Shown here: positions 20,306-30,034 of the stretch, in pieces | How the letters are laid out: each line of letters starts with the position of its first letter | How positions within the stretch are numbered: position 1 is the first letter of the stretch | From: Calliphora vicina | Taxonomy: Eukaryota; Arthropoda; Insecta; Diptera; Calliphoridae | Assembly: GCF_958450345.1 (NCBI RefSeq) | Contig: NC_088783.1 | Location: forward strand, 88,495,895 to 88,559,894 | Reading direction: 5' to 3' | DNA: 64,000 nucleotides | Program-made: the position numbers and the translations under genes | Notes under the pieces: generated by a model | Database searches by the model: none | What the model was told of the DNA's origin: nothing | What the model saw: only the letters and a program-made list of their open reading frames with translations

Positions 20306-22219
20306 TGGATTAGATGGAAAAGTGACGTTCTGTAACTGTGTGCACCTAGTTGGCTACCGGCTGTGTCAGTCAGACGAGGGTTCGTTTATTTACAGTCAGT
20401 CAATCCTAAACCAGATATAACAAAAAAAAATTTAAGTGCACACTATAATAAAGATTTAATTCAATGCTAAGGAAATAGATAGATTTTGAGGGGGGTTTAG
20501 AAATTAGTTAGCAGTACCAATTTTATGTCTGCTCTGGACCCTACCCTAACCATGTCTTGTAAGCTGTTATAACAAGACCCAAACAAATCAGAACAACTTT
20601 TCAAATAGTTTCAACCAAACTTAAATTTATTTACAAATTCATTGCTAATACTTTGATTCGATTAGAATTTTATATATAAGTATATAAACATAATTTTTAC
20701 TTATAATTATTATTTTGCAAGAAATATTAACAATAGGTCGTTAAAAGGGAGGTAAGTGTACTACACATAGTAGTAAAAAGAGTTCATTGAGAATTTCTTA
20801 AATTAAGATTATTGGTAATCAAAACAAAAATAAGAAACGAAAGTTTCAATGCAAATAAACAAAGTATATATATATATATAAAACTATAAGCTAAGAATAA
20901 TTGATATAATATATACAAATAAATAACAATGTGATTTATCAAATAGTGATAAATTTAAATAATTAAAACAAGAGATTAAACTAAATCAATTATAAGAAAA
21001 CCAAATAAAGAACTACAAAGAATAAAAATAAACAAAACAAACTTACATACTCTCTTATATCATATTCCTCTGATCGATGCTCTTTTTATATTCGTCGTTG
21101 GATTGAAGGCCTTCTGCTCCGTAGATGAATTGCTTAAGAGACAATGATTATTAGTTATTAATTGTTGTAGGTATTGAAAAAAAATATTTTTTTGCTTTCT
21201 CTTAGTATATATATTTTTGTTCAACGCTTTTTTTCTGTTCTTTGTTTACATTATTTTTTATTTGTTTTCTTGGATTTAATAAAAAAAAGCGAAATACTAA
21301 TGAATAATTTAACTAAAGCAAATAAATTTCAATGAAGGAAGTGTAAATCAGAGATGGGACTTTTATTACATGTAAACTATCTTATTTTTTTAACTTATAA
21401 AAATATAGAACTAGTCTATGTGATTAAAGTTTAAATATTATCTTAAATTAACAATAAGCGCTTTCAGGACACACAAACAAAAATTGAACACTAATATATT
21501 TTTAAATATTTTCTTTTAAATAACCTTAGGGATTTATTGTAAATAATATTTAATCATCAATGATTAAGCTAATTGACCTATTATCAATAGTGCAGCAAAA
21601 AAAAATTGTATTTATCAAAATAACTATACTTATCAATTACTATATGTATATACTTATCAATTAAATTAACAACTCCAACAATCAGGAGGCCACTTTAATC
21701 TGTGAGAAGAACAGATGGAATACAGCCTTTTCCTGGAGAAGCCAAACGTGATTCCAAGTGGTCATCAATGGGCACAATTAGAATTATAGGGTTGTTTTTT
21801 TTGTAGTACGTAAATATCAGTATCGGATTTAAATATTATTTATATTGATCACGATATAGTATGTATATGCAAAAAAAATTATTTTATTTTCAAAATTTTA
21901 GGAGATAGCCAGTAATGGTTGTCAAGATCAAAGCTTCTTTTCAGACTGCCGGAAATAACCAAAAAAAAAAACTGACCAATGGCACATGTGATACTTATGT
22001 ATTAAAAATTTATCAATGAAATAGTGATGGTTCTGAATGAATTTTTTCAAGGCGAGTTTACACCATACTACAGGGTTCGGAATTCTGTTTTAAATAAATG
22101 GTTACTTGAATCATGGAAATATAAATCAACTAAACCGTTAGGAGTTTATAAATAAGTTTATACAAAAAAAAAAATAAAGAAAGGTTGTAATTAAATAAAA
22201 CAAAATCTGTTAAACCAAA
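20306..22219. other. Unassigned DNA splitting an integrase relic
   Basis: About 1.9 kb separating two pieces of one gypsy integrase frame. It is AT-rich, has a (TA)n run near 20868-20880, and shows no open frame or inverted termini I could bound. It may be one or more insertions. Confidence 0.4.
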
Positions 22220-22224
22220 AAAAA

Positions 22225-22885
22225 ATAATTTTGAAGATTTCTCAACACAGCACACCTTCAGATTATAAATTCTTTCTTTCTTTTTGTAAGCCTTTCTCAA
22301 TCGTTCTTGAATTGAATCTCTCAGAATGGAAAATTCATCTTGTCGTATCATGCTGTTTACTGACTCTTTTAATAAATTGGTATTTCTTAATAATTTGTAG
22401 TCATCACCATGTGTAATCACTGTTTGACCGAAAACAATTTGATATGGTGTTTTCGCAATGGACTGGTGTATATTATTCCTTAAGGCACAATTTATACTAC
22501 TAATAAATAAATCCCAGTTCTGGTGATTGTCGCGGTTAACCCTTTCGTGGCATTAGCTTGTGGACTATGGACAGCAGTTGTTGTTTAACACCAAATTTCT
22601 GAAGAAATTCTTCGAAATCCTTACTTCGGAATTGGGAACCGTTATCAGATACAATTACTTCTGGTACCCCAGAAATTCAAAAATTTCCGTTTTTAAATAT
22701 TCGATGATACTAGCAGATGTAAACTTACGTAATGGTTTCAAACAAGTAAATTTTGAAAAGTGATCTAACAAAATAAATATTCCGATGTTTCCTTTCTTTG
22801 AACGGGGTAATGGTCCTATGAGATCTATATATCACTGTCGCTTGCTGCGACCTGAGCCTATATGTTGAGGACAGCGAATTTAACA
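22225..22885 (-). pseudogene. Gypsy-type integrase core fragment
   Basis: Integrase inserts the retrotransposon cDNA into the host genome. On the minus strand the catalytic core is recognisable: DLIGPLPRSKKGNIG near 22810 (first Asp), VIVSDNGSQFRSKDF (second Asp) and, after a 1-nt deletion in the ANATERVNR region, RDNHQNWDLF and TPYQIVFGQ. The frame then runs to about 22230 with QERLRKAYKKKERIYNL. A stop codon precedes the core at about 22835. RT and RNase H are not adjacent, so this is a broken remnant; its C-terminus is displaced to 20110-20305. Confidence 0.7.
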
Positions 22886-23220
22886 AGTCCCAAATAAATG
22901 AACCACAAATTTTAATGTAATGATGCATATACTTGAGCAACCGTTTATTTCTAAAAAGAGAACTTGTTACAAAAAATAACTTATAAATTAATCAAATTAA
23001 TTCTAAAGCCAGTTATTACTGAGCCTACAAATTTCTTTTTGTTTATGTACTTTTACAACAGTTAATTTCCAAATAAATAAACTGAACGAAAACATTGCAG
23101 TATAATTTAGGGACAAAAGTGCGATTAGTTCGTAAACAAATATGAACAAGAGGGAATTCAAAACAATATAAAAAATCCTAACGGACAAATGAACCAAACA
23201 ACAAATACAATTGGTAAATA
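22886..23220. other. Unassigned non-coding DNA
   Basis: No feature recognised between the integrase relic and the MITE at 23224. Confidence 0.3.
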
Positions 23221-23223
23221 ATA

Positions 23224-23692
23224 CTATGTTCACATTTGCAGAGTTAATCATCTCAAACGTGATTAAGCTCTAATCACTTCAAAATCGAGATGATTATCCA
23301 TACATTTAAATGATTTGTTAATCATTTCAAATTGACATGATTAAATCTTAATCACTTCATTAATCAAGGAGCATCGGCCACTTTTTAGTGTAGTACCGAT
23401 AAATAAATTTTCACAGAAGTTTTCTTTTTTTCCTTAAAAAACCTTAAATAATTCATCAATGTTCACAATTTCATTATTAAAAAGTTTAAAATAATTTGCT
23501 GATATCTTTAATAAAGTATTTATTTCCATATTTAATGCCTTAAAGAAATATAAATTTGTTTGTTGTTTTTTTTATTTGTCAACTTAATCATTTTAGTGTC
23601 AACTTAATCATCTCAAATGTAATGTGAACGGCTTTGATTAACTTAATCAAAATTTTGCTTAAACGCGTTTAAAAGCCCAAGTGTGAACATAG
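23224..23692. mobile_element. MITE with CTATGTTCACA ends and TTAATCA repeats
   Basis: The left end CTATGTTCACATTTG and right end CAAGTGTGAACATAG are inverses with one mismatch. The interior is rich in TTAATCA/TGATTAA words in both orientations (for example GATGATTA, TTAATCATTTCAA). A TSD is ambiguous (ATA on both sides if one extra base is allowed). No coding sequence. Confidence 0.6.
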
Positions 23693-23934
23693 CATAAGAC
23701 AATTTAAGTAAACATTAAGGTAGCTCACAAACAATAAATATACAGGTATGTTCTGCAAATCACATTTTATAAAAGTGGTTTGAAATCACATAAAAGGTGT
23801 TCTGTGCACATAATTTTGTGATTTTAAAACGTTCAGCAAAGTCACTAATGTTTTCAAATCACTTGGTTATTTCTGCGGCTATTACATGGAAAATGTTAAA
23901 ATAAATTACTTAAATAAATTAAACAATATGTACT

Positions 23935-24190
23935 TTATTAATTTTCTTATAGAATTACTTATTTTATTAAAAAAACACTTAAAATTTAATAAAAATCTAG
24001 AGACACTTTTTCTGCTGTAAAAAGTTTATTTGCTTTTGTGATTTCAGGTTTGTTTTCAGTTGTCAGCTGTTTATGATTTTCGAAAATACATGGAAGGTTG
24101 CCAGACTAAAATTTTTTAATGGTTGTCTAAAATATGTTCAATTAAAGAATTCATCATAAAATTTATAATATTTGTTAGATTATATTATAT
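23935..24190 (+). repeat. Harbinger 5' non-coding region, copy 1
   Basis: Begins TTTATTAATTTTCTTATAG and ends GTTAGATTATATTATAT, where the gypsy LTR starts. It matches 29592-29874 nearly throughout, apart from small indels, and so marks the same internal part of two Harbinger copies. Confidence 0.75.
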
Positions 24191-24760
24191 TGTTACGAAA
24201 TTGTACTTGAATTCAAATATAACGATTTTAACGGCTGATTTAAAAGTAGCATAATGCTTTCAAATAACAGTGCTGTAAAACTGTAACATATCTGTGGGCA
24301 TTATTAAATAAAAGCTTTCAGTTGATTTGATTGTAAGTTGGCAACGCTGTACTCGATTTCGAATATTCAGTTAAAGAACATTGTAGAAAGTACACCACAG
24401 ATGGCGTATGATCTAGAATATTCGAACTTTGACAGTTAAAGAGCAATCTAGAGTGCAGATGGCAGTGTTATAAATAGTGGCAGAGGTTGCAGTCGTTAGT
24501 GAGTTTATCAGAGACGATTTTCGAATAAACATCATCTAAGTGCCTTAAAGTGTGTTGTGTTTTTCAAGTAAATTCGTGAACATTATAAATTGTGTCTGTA
24601 TTTCAGAGAATTTATAAACGTGTATAAAAAACATTGAGTTTAAATAAATAAAGAGTTGTTACAATTTTTAATCTACTAAACGGCTTTTATTTGCAATCAA
24701 ATGTATCCGGTTTATTTAAAGGAATTAAACCAAACGTTTTGAAAAGGTTAAAACGTAACA
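24191..24760 (+). repeat. 5' LTR of the gypsy-type element
   Basis: 570 bp, starting TGTTACGAAATTG and ending AAACGTAACA, so TGTTACG/CGTAACA form the short inverted ends. It contains a TATAAATA box at 24469 and AATAAA signals downstream. It aligns along its length with the solo LTRs at 35047-35645 and, inverted, 52032-52569. ATAT precedes it. Confidence 0.85.
24469..24500 (+). promoter_or_regulatory. LTR core promoter (TATA plus initiator-like site)
   Basis: TATAAATA at 24469-24476 is followed about 22 bp later by TTGCAGTCGTTAG, similar to an arthropod initiator. The same arrangement is kept in the solo LTR near 35320. AATAAA motifs further along would serve for polyadenylation. Inferred from sequence only. 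Confidence 0.45.
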
Positions 24761-24778
24761 ATTGGTGTCAGAAGTGTA
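24761..24778 (+). other. Primer-binding site (tRNA-Leu-like)
   Basis: ATTGGTGTCAGAAGTG directly follows the LTR. TGGTGTCAG.AGTG is the complement expected for the 3' end of a leucine tRNA with CCA, one base off. Its position immediately after the LTR is that of a retrotransposon minus-strand primer site. Confidence 0.55.
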
Positions 24779-24781
24779 ATT

Positions 24782-26179
24782 GCAAAATAATAAGCATTAA
24801 GTTTGAGGAACTAAAAGTTGAACAACTCAAGAAAGAATTGAGTAAGTTGGAGTTACCTACAGCTGGCAATAAGGCGGAATTTAAGGATGAATTTAAGCGC
24901 CGTGATATTGACATCGGTGCTTACGAATTCGAGTATAAGGAAGAAATGGAAGTTTCTACACGTTCAACAACAAGCAGCTTAGATTTAAGCACAATGTTCG
25001 CGACTATGATGGAAAAAATGGAAACAGCCAACGAGAAACTTCTGTCTGAAGTTAAATAAGTTCAAGAAACTTCTAAAGTAAACAACGAGAACCTGGAAGC
25101 GAAATTGAACGAAAATTCTAGAACCATCTTAGAAAAAACTCAAGTAAACAACGAGAAGCTGTTAGCTGAAGTTCAAGAAACTTCTAGAGTCAACAATGAA
25201 AAATTATTAGCTGAAGTTCAAGTCAACAACGAGAAACTCCTAGCTGAAATGGAAGCGAAATTTCAAGAATCATCTAGAGTCACAGAAGAGAAAATTCAGG
25301 AAATGTCTGAAGCTTTTAACAGCAGAGTGGATGGTATTGACAAGAAGGTGTCAGATTTAGAAAATGGTGTTGATCAAAAACTGCATGACCTAGAAATAAA
25401 AGTTAATAATCTTCAATGCCAAGATGGACCGGTGCGAGTTATTTCAGAAGCATCTAGCAGAATAAAGGCCCCTAGTTTTGATGGCAGCACACCATTTAAT
25501 GTTTTCAAGTTCCAGTTTGATACAGTTGCCATTAGAAACATGTGAAACAATGAAGAAAAAGCTATAGAATTGATATTGGCCTTAAAAGGGAATGCCGCAG
25601 TAGTTCTTGAAAGCGTGCCAGCAAGCAACAGAAATTGTTATGATGACATAATGGAGGCGCTACAACGTAAGTACGGTGGCGAACATAAAAAAGAATTAAA
25701 CCGTGCAGAAACCCAATGAGACGCTACAAGATTTTGCGTTGGAAATCGAGCGTTTGCTACAGCTTACTTATCCAGGGGAGAACAACCCATTTTTGGACCA
25801 TATCAAGATAGAGGCATTCGTCAATGGCATTCGCGATCCTGAAATAAAACATGCGGTTTGTGCTACACCTAAACCATCATTTGCTGAAACAGTCTCATTT
25901 GCACTGGCGCAAGAAACGGCGAAAATAATTTCAAAGCCGCAAATATGCAAGGTGCGTAATATCGAGGTTGTTACTGAAGACGAGAGAAATATAGTCGACG
26001 AATTAAAAAAGGTATTGGAGGCGTTTAATGATAAGCATAGCAAAGCCAGAGTAAAATGTTATAATTGCGGTAAATCTGGTCATATTCAGCGAAACTGCAA
26101 AGCACCGAGAAAACGAACCAGATCTGTTTCGACTCCAAGAAACAACCAGCCGTCAAATCATCAATCGTCACAAGAATGA
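24782..26179 (+). pseudogene. Gypsy-type gag with SAP-like motif, coiled coil and CCHC knuckle
   Basis: Gag forms the cytoplasmic particle that packages element RNA. The N-terminal stretch KVEQLKKELSKLELPTAGNK resembles a SAP motif. A coiled coil follows, with the phrase VNNEKLLAEVQ repeated several times (about 25060-25250). The capsid-like part contains IKAPSFDGSTPFNVFKFQF, and near the C-terminus is the zinc knuckle CYNCGKSGHIQRNC. Lesions: in-frame TAA at 25057, in-frame TGA at 25543 and a frameshift near 25690-25705. No obvious ATG follows the primer site; the start is uncertain. The protease frame overlaps its last bases. Confidence 0.8.
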
Positions 26180-26757
26180 CCTTTAAACTAAAACGAGCTA
26201 GCACTATGGGGCAAGAGCTAGCTCCCACATCTGAGGGCCCCACAATCTCCATATCAGTAATGCAGCAGAAAAATAGCAATCTTACGGCTAGTGGATACAT
26301 CAACGGTCAGAAGCACATTTTTACTATAGACACAGGAGCGTCGCAGTCCATAGTCAAGCCCGATTTAGTCAAAAACACAATTGAACCATTACGTGGGGTA
26401 AGTCTGCGCACAGCTACTGGGGAGCCAGCCACTGTCTATGGTAAAGTAAATGTGAAAGTAACCATTGCCAATGTTAGCGTCAATCATGTATTTATTGTTG
26501 TATTCATTGGTGCTGATTTCATGATTACTCACGGCATTACTTTGGATATGGGACAAAAAGTTATGATTTGGCGAAATGTGGAAATACCCCTTGACGTCGG
26601 ATATGAAAATAGGACTCAAGTAAGAAAGCTAATTACCGTCGAGCATCAGAGACTACCACCACAGTCAGAAAATTTAGTATGGGCCTGTATGGAGGGAGAT
26701 TGTGAGGACAACAGTTTGTGGGTGGTAGAACCAGCACAAATAAAAAGAAATCGAATA
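26176..26757 (+). pseudogene. Gypsy-type aspartic protease, truncated pol
   Basis: Retroviral-type aspartic protease that would process the polyprotein. The active-site motif is HIFTIDTGASQSIV, and a later flap-like IGADFMITHGI is present. The frame starts overlapping the end of gag by four bases (ATGA at 26176-26179) and is open through about 190 codons. It then runs into inverted LTR sequence at about 26747, so the downstream polymerase is absent. An intact DTG does not imply activity, because the rest of the element is missing. Confidence 0.8.
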
Positions 26758-26916
26758 CAGCGTTGCCAACTTACAATCAAATCAACTGAAAGCTTTTATT
26801 TAATAATGCCCACAGATATGTTACAGTTTTACAGCACTGTTATTTGAAAGCATTATGCTACTTTTAAATCAGCCGTTAAAATCGTTATATTTGAATTCAA
26901 GTACAATTTCGTAACA
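26747..26916 (-). repeat. Inverted partial LTR
   Basis: The first about 170 bp of the LTR in reverse orientation, ending ..TTGAATTCAAGTACAATTTCGTAACA at 26916. It directly abuts protease/pol coding text and marks the inversion junction inside the element. Confidence 0.8.
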
Positions 26917-27280
26917 CTGCCCCCCGCTTAAGCCTGTTCGTCCCGAATATGCATAGATTCACTTCTCCCATAGGCAGCTAGTCGTTCTAGATGTACGACC
27001 TTCATTTTAGATCTCGGGCTCTTTTCTTTCTGTATTCTGTACACCACGTCGTTTAATTTCTTAATCAACTTGTATGGTCCATCCCAATGGGTTTGTAGTT
27101 TGGGAGACAGTTCTTTCTTGCGTTGTGGGTTATACAGCAGTACAAGTTGGCCTTCATTAAATCCCTCAGAATTCGCTGCTCGTATCTGGCTTTCATTTTG
27201 TCGCTGGTCATTTTTATTCGTCTGCGTACGAATTCGTGAAGTTCGTTAAGGTCATCTTGCTCTTGGAAGTGTTTTCATTA
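26917..27280 (-). pseudogene. Gypsy-type integrase C-terminal end, inverted
   Basis: On the minus strand the coding text includes NEGQLVLLYNPQRKKELSP, then HWDGPYKLIKKLNDVVYRIQ and KVVHLERLAAYGR before a stop. This is the C-terminal GPY/F-type region of a Ty3/gypsy integrase. It is followed on the minus strand by the LTR start, the natural 3' order, so it is the 3' part of the same kind of element in reverse orientation. A frameshift lies near 27180. Confidence 0.75.
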
Positions 27281-27298
27281 TTTGATGAGGCTTAATAC

Positions 27299-28184
27299 CG
27301 AATTCAGCACAAAAACCAAACACAAGTGGAAATTTTCCTGACGTTTATGGAGCGTCACCCTGATCTGGCAAAAAACTTTGTGCATGGTGACAAAGTGTTT
27401 GTTGAGCAGCTGTGGGTGGAATTGGCAAATGAGCTGAATGCGTCAGGACCACCAACTAAACAAGTACAAGCCTGGAAAAAAGTATGTACATACACACATA
27501 AAATAATTTGTATAAATAAATTAAAATGTTATTTTCAGGTGTGGATTGACATGAAGCTTAATGTGAAGCAGCAGATGGGGCTCAACAGAGTTGAGGAGGG
27601 TAAAACTGGGGGTGGACGTTTCAATAAATATATCCTTTCCCCCTACGATGAGCAGATAGCAACAATATGTATGTGTCGGTAGATGGAATAGAAGGCACCA
27701 GAAAATGTGGCGTTCCACAAAAAAAAGCCAAGCTATCTGCAACAGCGCCTTCAACATCAACAAATACAGACGTGCTCAAGCCGGCTGCTTCAACTTCAAT
27801 TCTTCAACTCCCATTTTAATGCCACAAAATGAGAACATCGATGTTTCCCAAATAGATTCCAGATCCCCAAAACCCACATCATCAAGAATTTCCCGTCGCA
27901 AGCGCAAACCAAATGCTTTGGATGTTGGGGATGTCATCGCGATGGAATCGGAGAAGTTCTCCAATATATCAATACAAGGGGAAATGAAGGAAAACCAAAT
28001 TTATTTCAAGGAAATTTCTAGAAATATAAGAGAAATAAGAAGACTGAAAGAAAAATAGTTGGAAGAGACTAAAAGGCATAACTACGAAACTAAGAAGTGT
28101 TTAAAAAGTAAAAATGAGCTCAAGTTACAATTTTTAGAACTTGAGAGGTTAAAATTAGGTATAACTTCGCCCCAAAATTATTAA
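27299..28184 (+). pseudogene. Harbinger Myb/zeste-like DNA-binding protein, copy 1
   Basis: In PIF/Harbinger this partner protein binds the element ends and carries the transposase into the nucleus. Visible are VEIFLTFMERHPDLAKNFV and LWVELANELN, then after a 57-bp intron (27482-27538, GTATGT..TTTCAG) VWIDMKLNVKQ..GGGRFNKYILSPYDEQI, the Myb-like fold typical of zeste-type proteins. A deletion after EQIATIC shifts the frame, with further shifts downstream. The C-terminal coiled coil (RHNYETKKC..LKLQFLELERLKL) is still readable. It carries about 40 residues (SRRKRKPNALDVGDVIAMES region) absent from copy 2. Confidence 0.75.
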
Positions 28185-28385
28185 TTTTTAAGATTTTGTG
28201 ATACAGTTTATAAAATGAATTATTTTTTTTTGGTTCCTATTAGATTTTAAGATATTTTTTATGTACCTGTTTAAAATGAATTATTTTTAGTTTTTTTTAT
28301 TAGATTGAAATAAATTACTTTTATTTTTTGTTTTGTAATTAGTTAATTTATATTTAAGAACTTATTAATAAAGTTGTTTAATGAA

Positions 28386-29330
28386 CTGGGCTATTCTAAC
28401 TCGTATATTAACTGCTGTGTTGTCATGTTCATCTTCTTCCATTTCAAAATCATCATCACTTACACTCGTAATAAGTCCTTCGGCCATTGTAATACCAAAA
28501 TGTTTGCATATGTTATGCAACATACATTGATGATTGATACTACTTTTGATGGATTAAATGGAAGAACATTTTGAAGGCATCTAAAACGGCTTTTGAGGAC
28601 ACTTATGGTTCTTTCCACAACGTTTCTAGCAGATGCATGTTTTAGGTTGAAAGTATGCTGTACAGTACCATAAGAAGGATTTTTGTACGGTGTTAGTATG
28701 GTTTTAGTGGATATCCAGAATCTCCTAAGATTCGAAAATTGTGGTTGCCTACATCATCATACAAGTCTGAATAGTATCTTTCAACATCACTCATATTCCA
28801 TACAAATGAGTCATGACATGAGCCAGGTCTGCATGCATCTACAGCTAGAATACGTAACTCAAAACCTGAAAAAAAAATGTTAACAATACGTTCAAGCATT
28901 TCAAAATTGACAATGTACCATCATAGCATTAATGCTGTAGTGTCCCTTTCTACTGAAATATAAAGCATGATCCGATGGTGGTTTCGTTAGTCGAATGAGT
29001 GTCCCGTCAACACATCCAAATTTTTGGTAGAAATGTGATTTCGAAGCACTCTGTGCCTGGTGATCTAAAACAATGCTAATCCAATTTGAACACAATGTTT
29101 CCTCTAACAAAGGCATTACTTTCCACAAGATTTTGCAGAAGGTGGAGCGTCCCATGGATAAGTTTGCGTCGTTGGCTATAACGCCTTGGTAGGATCCAAC
29201 TGCTAAAAATCTCAGCACAGATGCTAGTTGTATACTCTCCGGAATAGAGCACTTTGGCAATAGTGGTGCTAGCTCTCCCAATACCATTTGAAATGCAGCT
29301 TTGTTCAGTCGGTAGAATGAGATGAATCTA
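28386..29330 (-). pseudogene. PIF/Harbinger DDE transposase, copy 1
   Basis: The nuclease that cuts and joins the element. On the minus strand: RLNKAAFQMVLGELAP, an HTH-like SMGRSTFCKILWKV, FGCVDGTLIRLTKP (first catalytic Asp), then an apparent 53-bp intron at 28918-28866. After it come LAVDACRPGSCHDSFVWNM (second Asp) and FRILGDSGYPLKPY. A small deletion after KPY shifts the frame; the remaining C-terminus with the catalytic Glu (VVERTI.VLKSRF) is readable out of frame. The exon join also needs 1-2 nt correction. It is non-functional as read and converges with the Myb-like gene. Confidence 0.8.
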
Positions 29331-29591
29331 AAAATAAAATTTCCATTAAAGATATAACAGAAGCTCCAGGCATTTTTTTAATTTAACTTTAATATTTCTA
29401 TAAAATTATTTGAAAAACAAAACATTTAAAATAAAGGAATCAGCTGTTTTCTTGTGCTTTCGAAAAATTAAAATCACACCGAAAAATACAATAACGGTGT
29501 GATTTACAGACCAGGCACAAATCACTCGTGTGATTTTAAAACGGTATGTGATTTAAAATCACGTGGATTGCAGAACATACCTGAATATATC

Positions 29592-29874
29592 TTTTATTAA
29601 TTTTCTCATAGAATTCATTGTTTCATTAAAAAAAAACACTTAAAATTTAATAAAAATCTAGAGAAACCTTTTCTGCTGTAAAAAGTATTTTGCTTGTGTG
29701 ATTTCTTTTGTGATTTCAGGTTTGTTTTCAGTTGTCAGCTGTTTATGATTTTCGAAAATATATGGAAGCTTACCAGACTAAAATTTTTTAATGGTTGTCT
29801 AAAATATGTTCAATATCTTTAAATTAATTATAGAATTCAGCATAAAATTTATAATATTTGTTAGATTATATTAT
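29592..29874 (+). repeat. Harbinger 5' non-coding region, copy 2
   Basis: Direct repeat of 23935-24190, starting TTTTATTAATTTTCTCATAG and ending TTAGATTATATTATA, with a few indels. Here it continues uninterrupted to the first exon of the Myb-like gene. Confidence 0.75.
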
Positions 29875-30034
29875 AAGTTATCAATATGAGTTAAGATTTT
29901 TGCGCTAATTGGAAAAAAAAACTGCAACAAAGTTGAAGCAAGTGGTAACCAAAAACTATTGTGTACTGTGGCAGCTTTGCTGTTTTGTTTTTAGCATAGA
30001 GCCTGTGCCATAGTTTTTGCAAAATTTTTATAAA

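Larger units (their letters stand above)
24191..27290 (+). mobile_element. Ty3/gypsy-type LTR retrotransposon, truncated and partly inverted
   Basis: 5' LTR (24191-24760), primer-binding site, gag and protease read forward. At about 26747 the sequence switches to the minus strand: an inverted LTR start (26747-26916) followed by an inverted polymerase C-terminus (26917-27280). Reverse transcriptase, RNase H and the integrase core are missing. The element sits in the Harbinger 5' region at an ATAT site. It is dead, but its solo LTR relatives lie at 35047-35645 and 52032-52569. Confidence 0.8.
23743..29583. mobile_element. PIF/Harbinger element, copy 1, with a gypsy insertion
   Basis: The left end CAGGTATGTTCTGCAAATCA and right end TGCAGAACATACCTG (ending 29583) are inverses. 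Between them, after removing the gypsy insertion at 24191-27290, are the two genes expected of Harbinger. A Myb/zeste-like protein is on + (27299-28184) and a DDE transposase on - (28386-29330), in convergent orientation. Both are frameshifted. The segment 23935-24190 (5' non-coding) recurs right after the right end at 29592, where copy 2 begins. A clean 3-bp TSD was not resolved. Confidence 0.75.

Noticed and set aside
22130..22420. 96-codon minus frame as a separate gene
   Set aside because: Its start is part of the gypsy integrase C-terminal half and its end reads into unrelated AT-rich DNA; it is annotated as part of the integrase relic.
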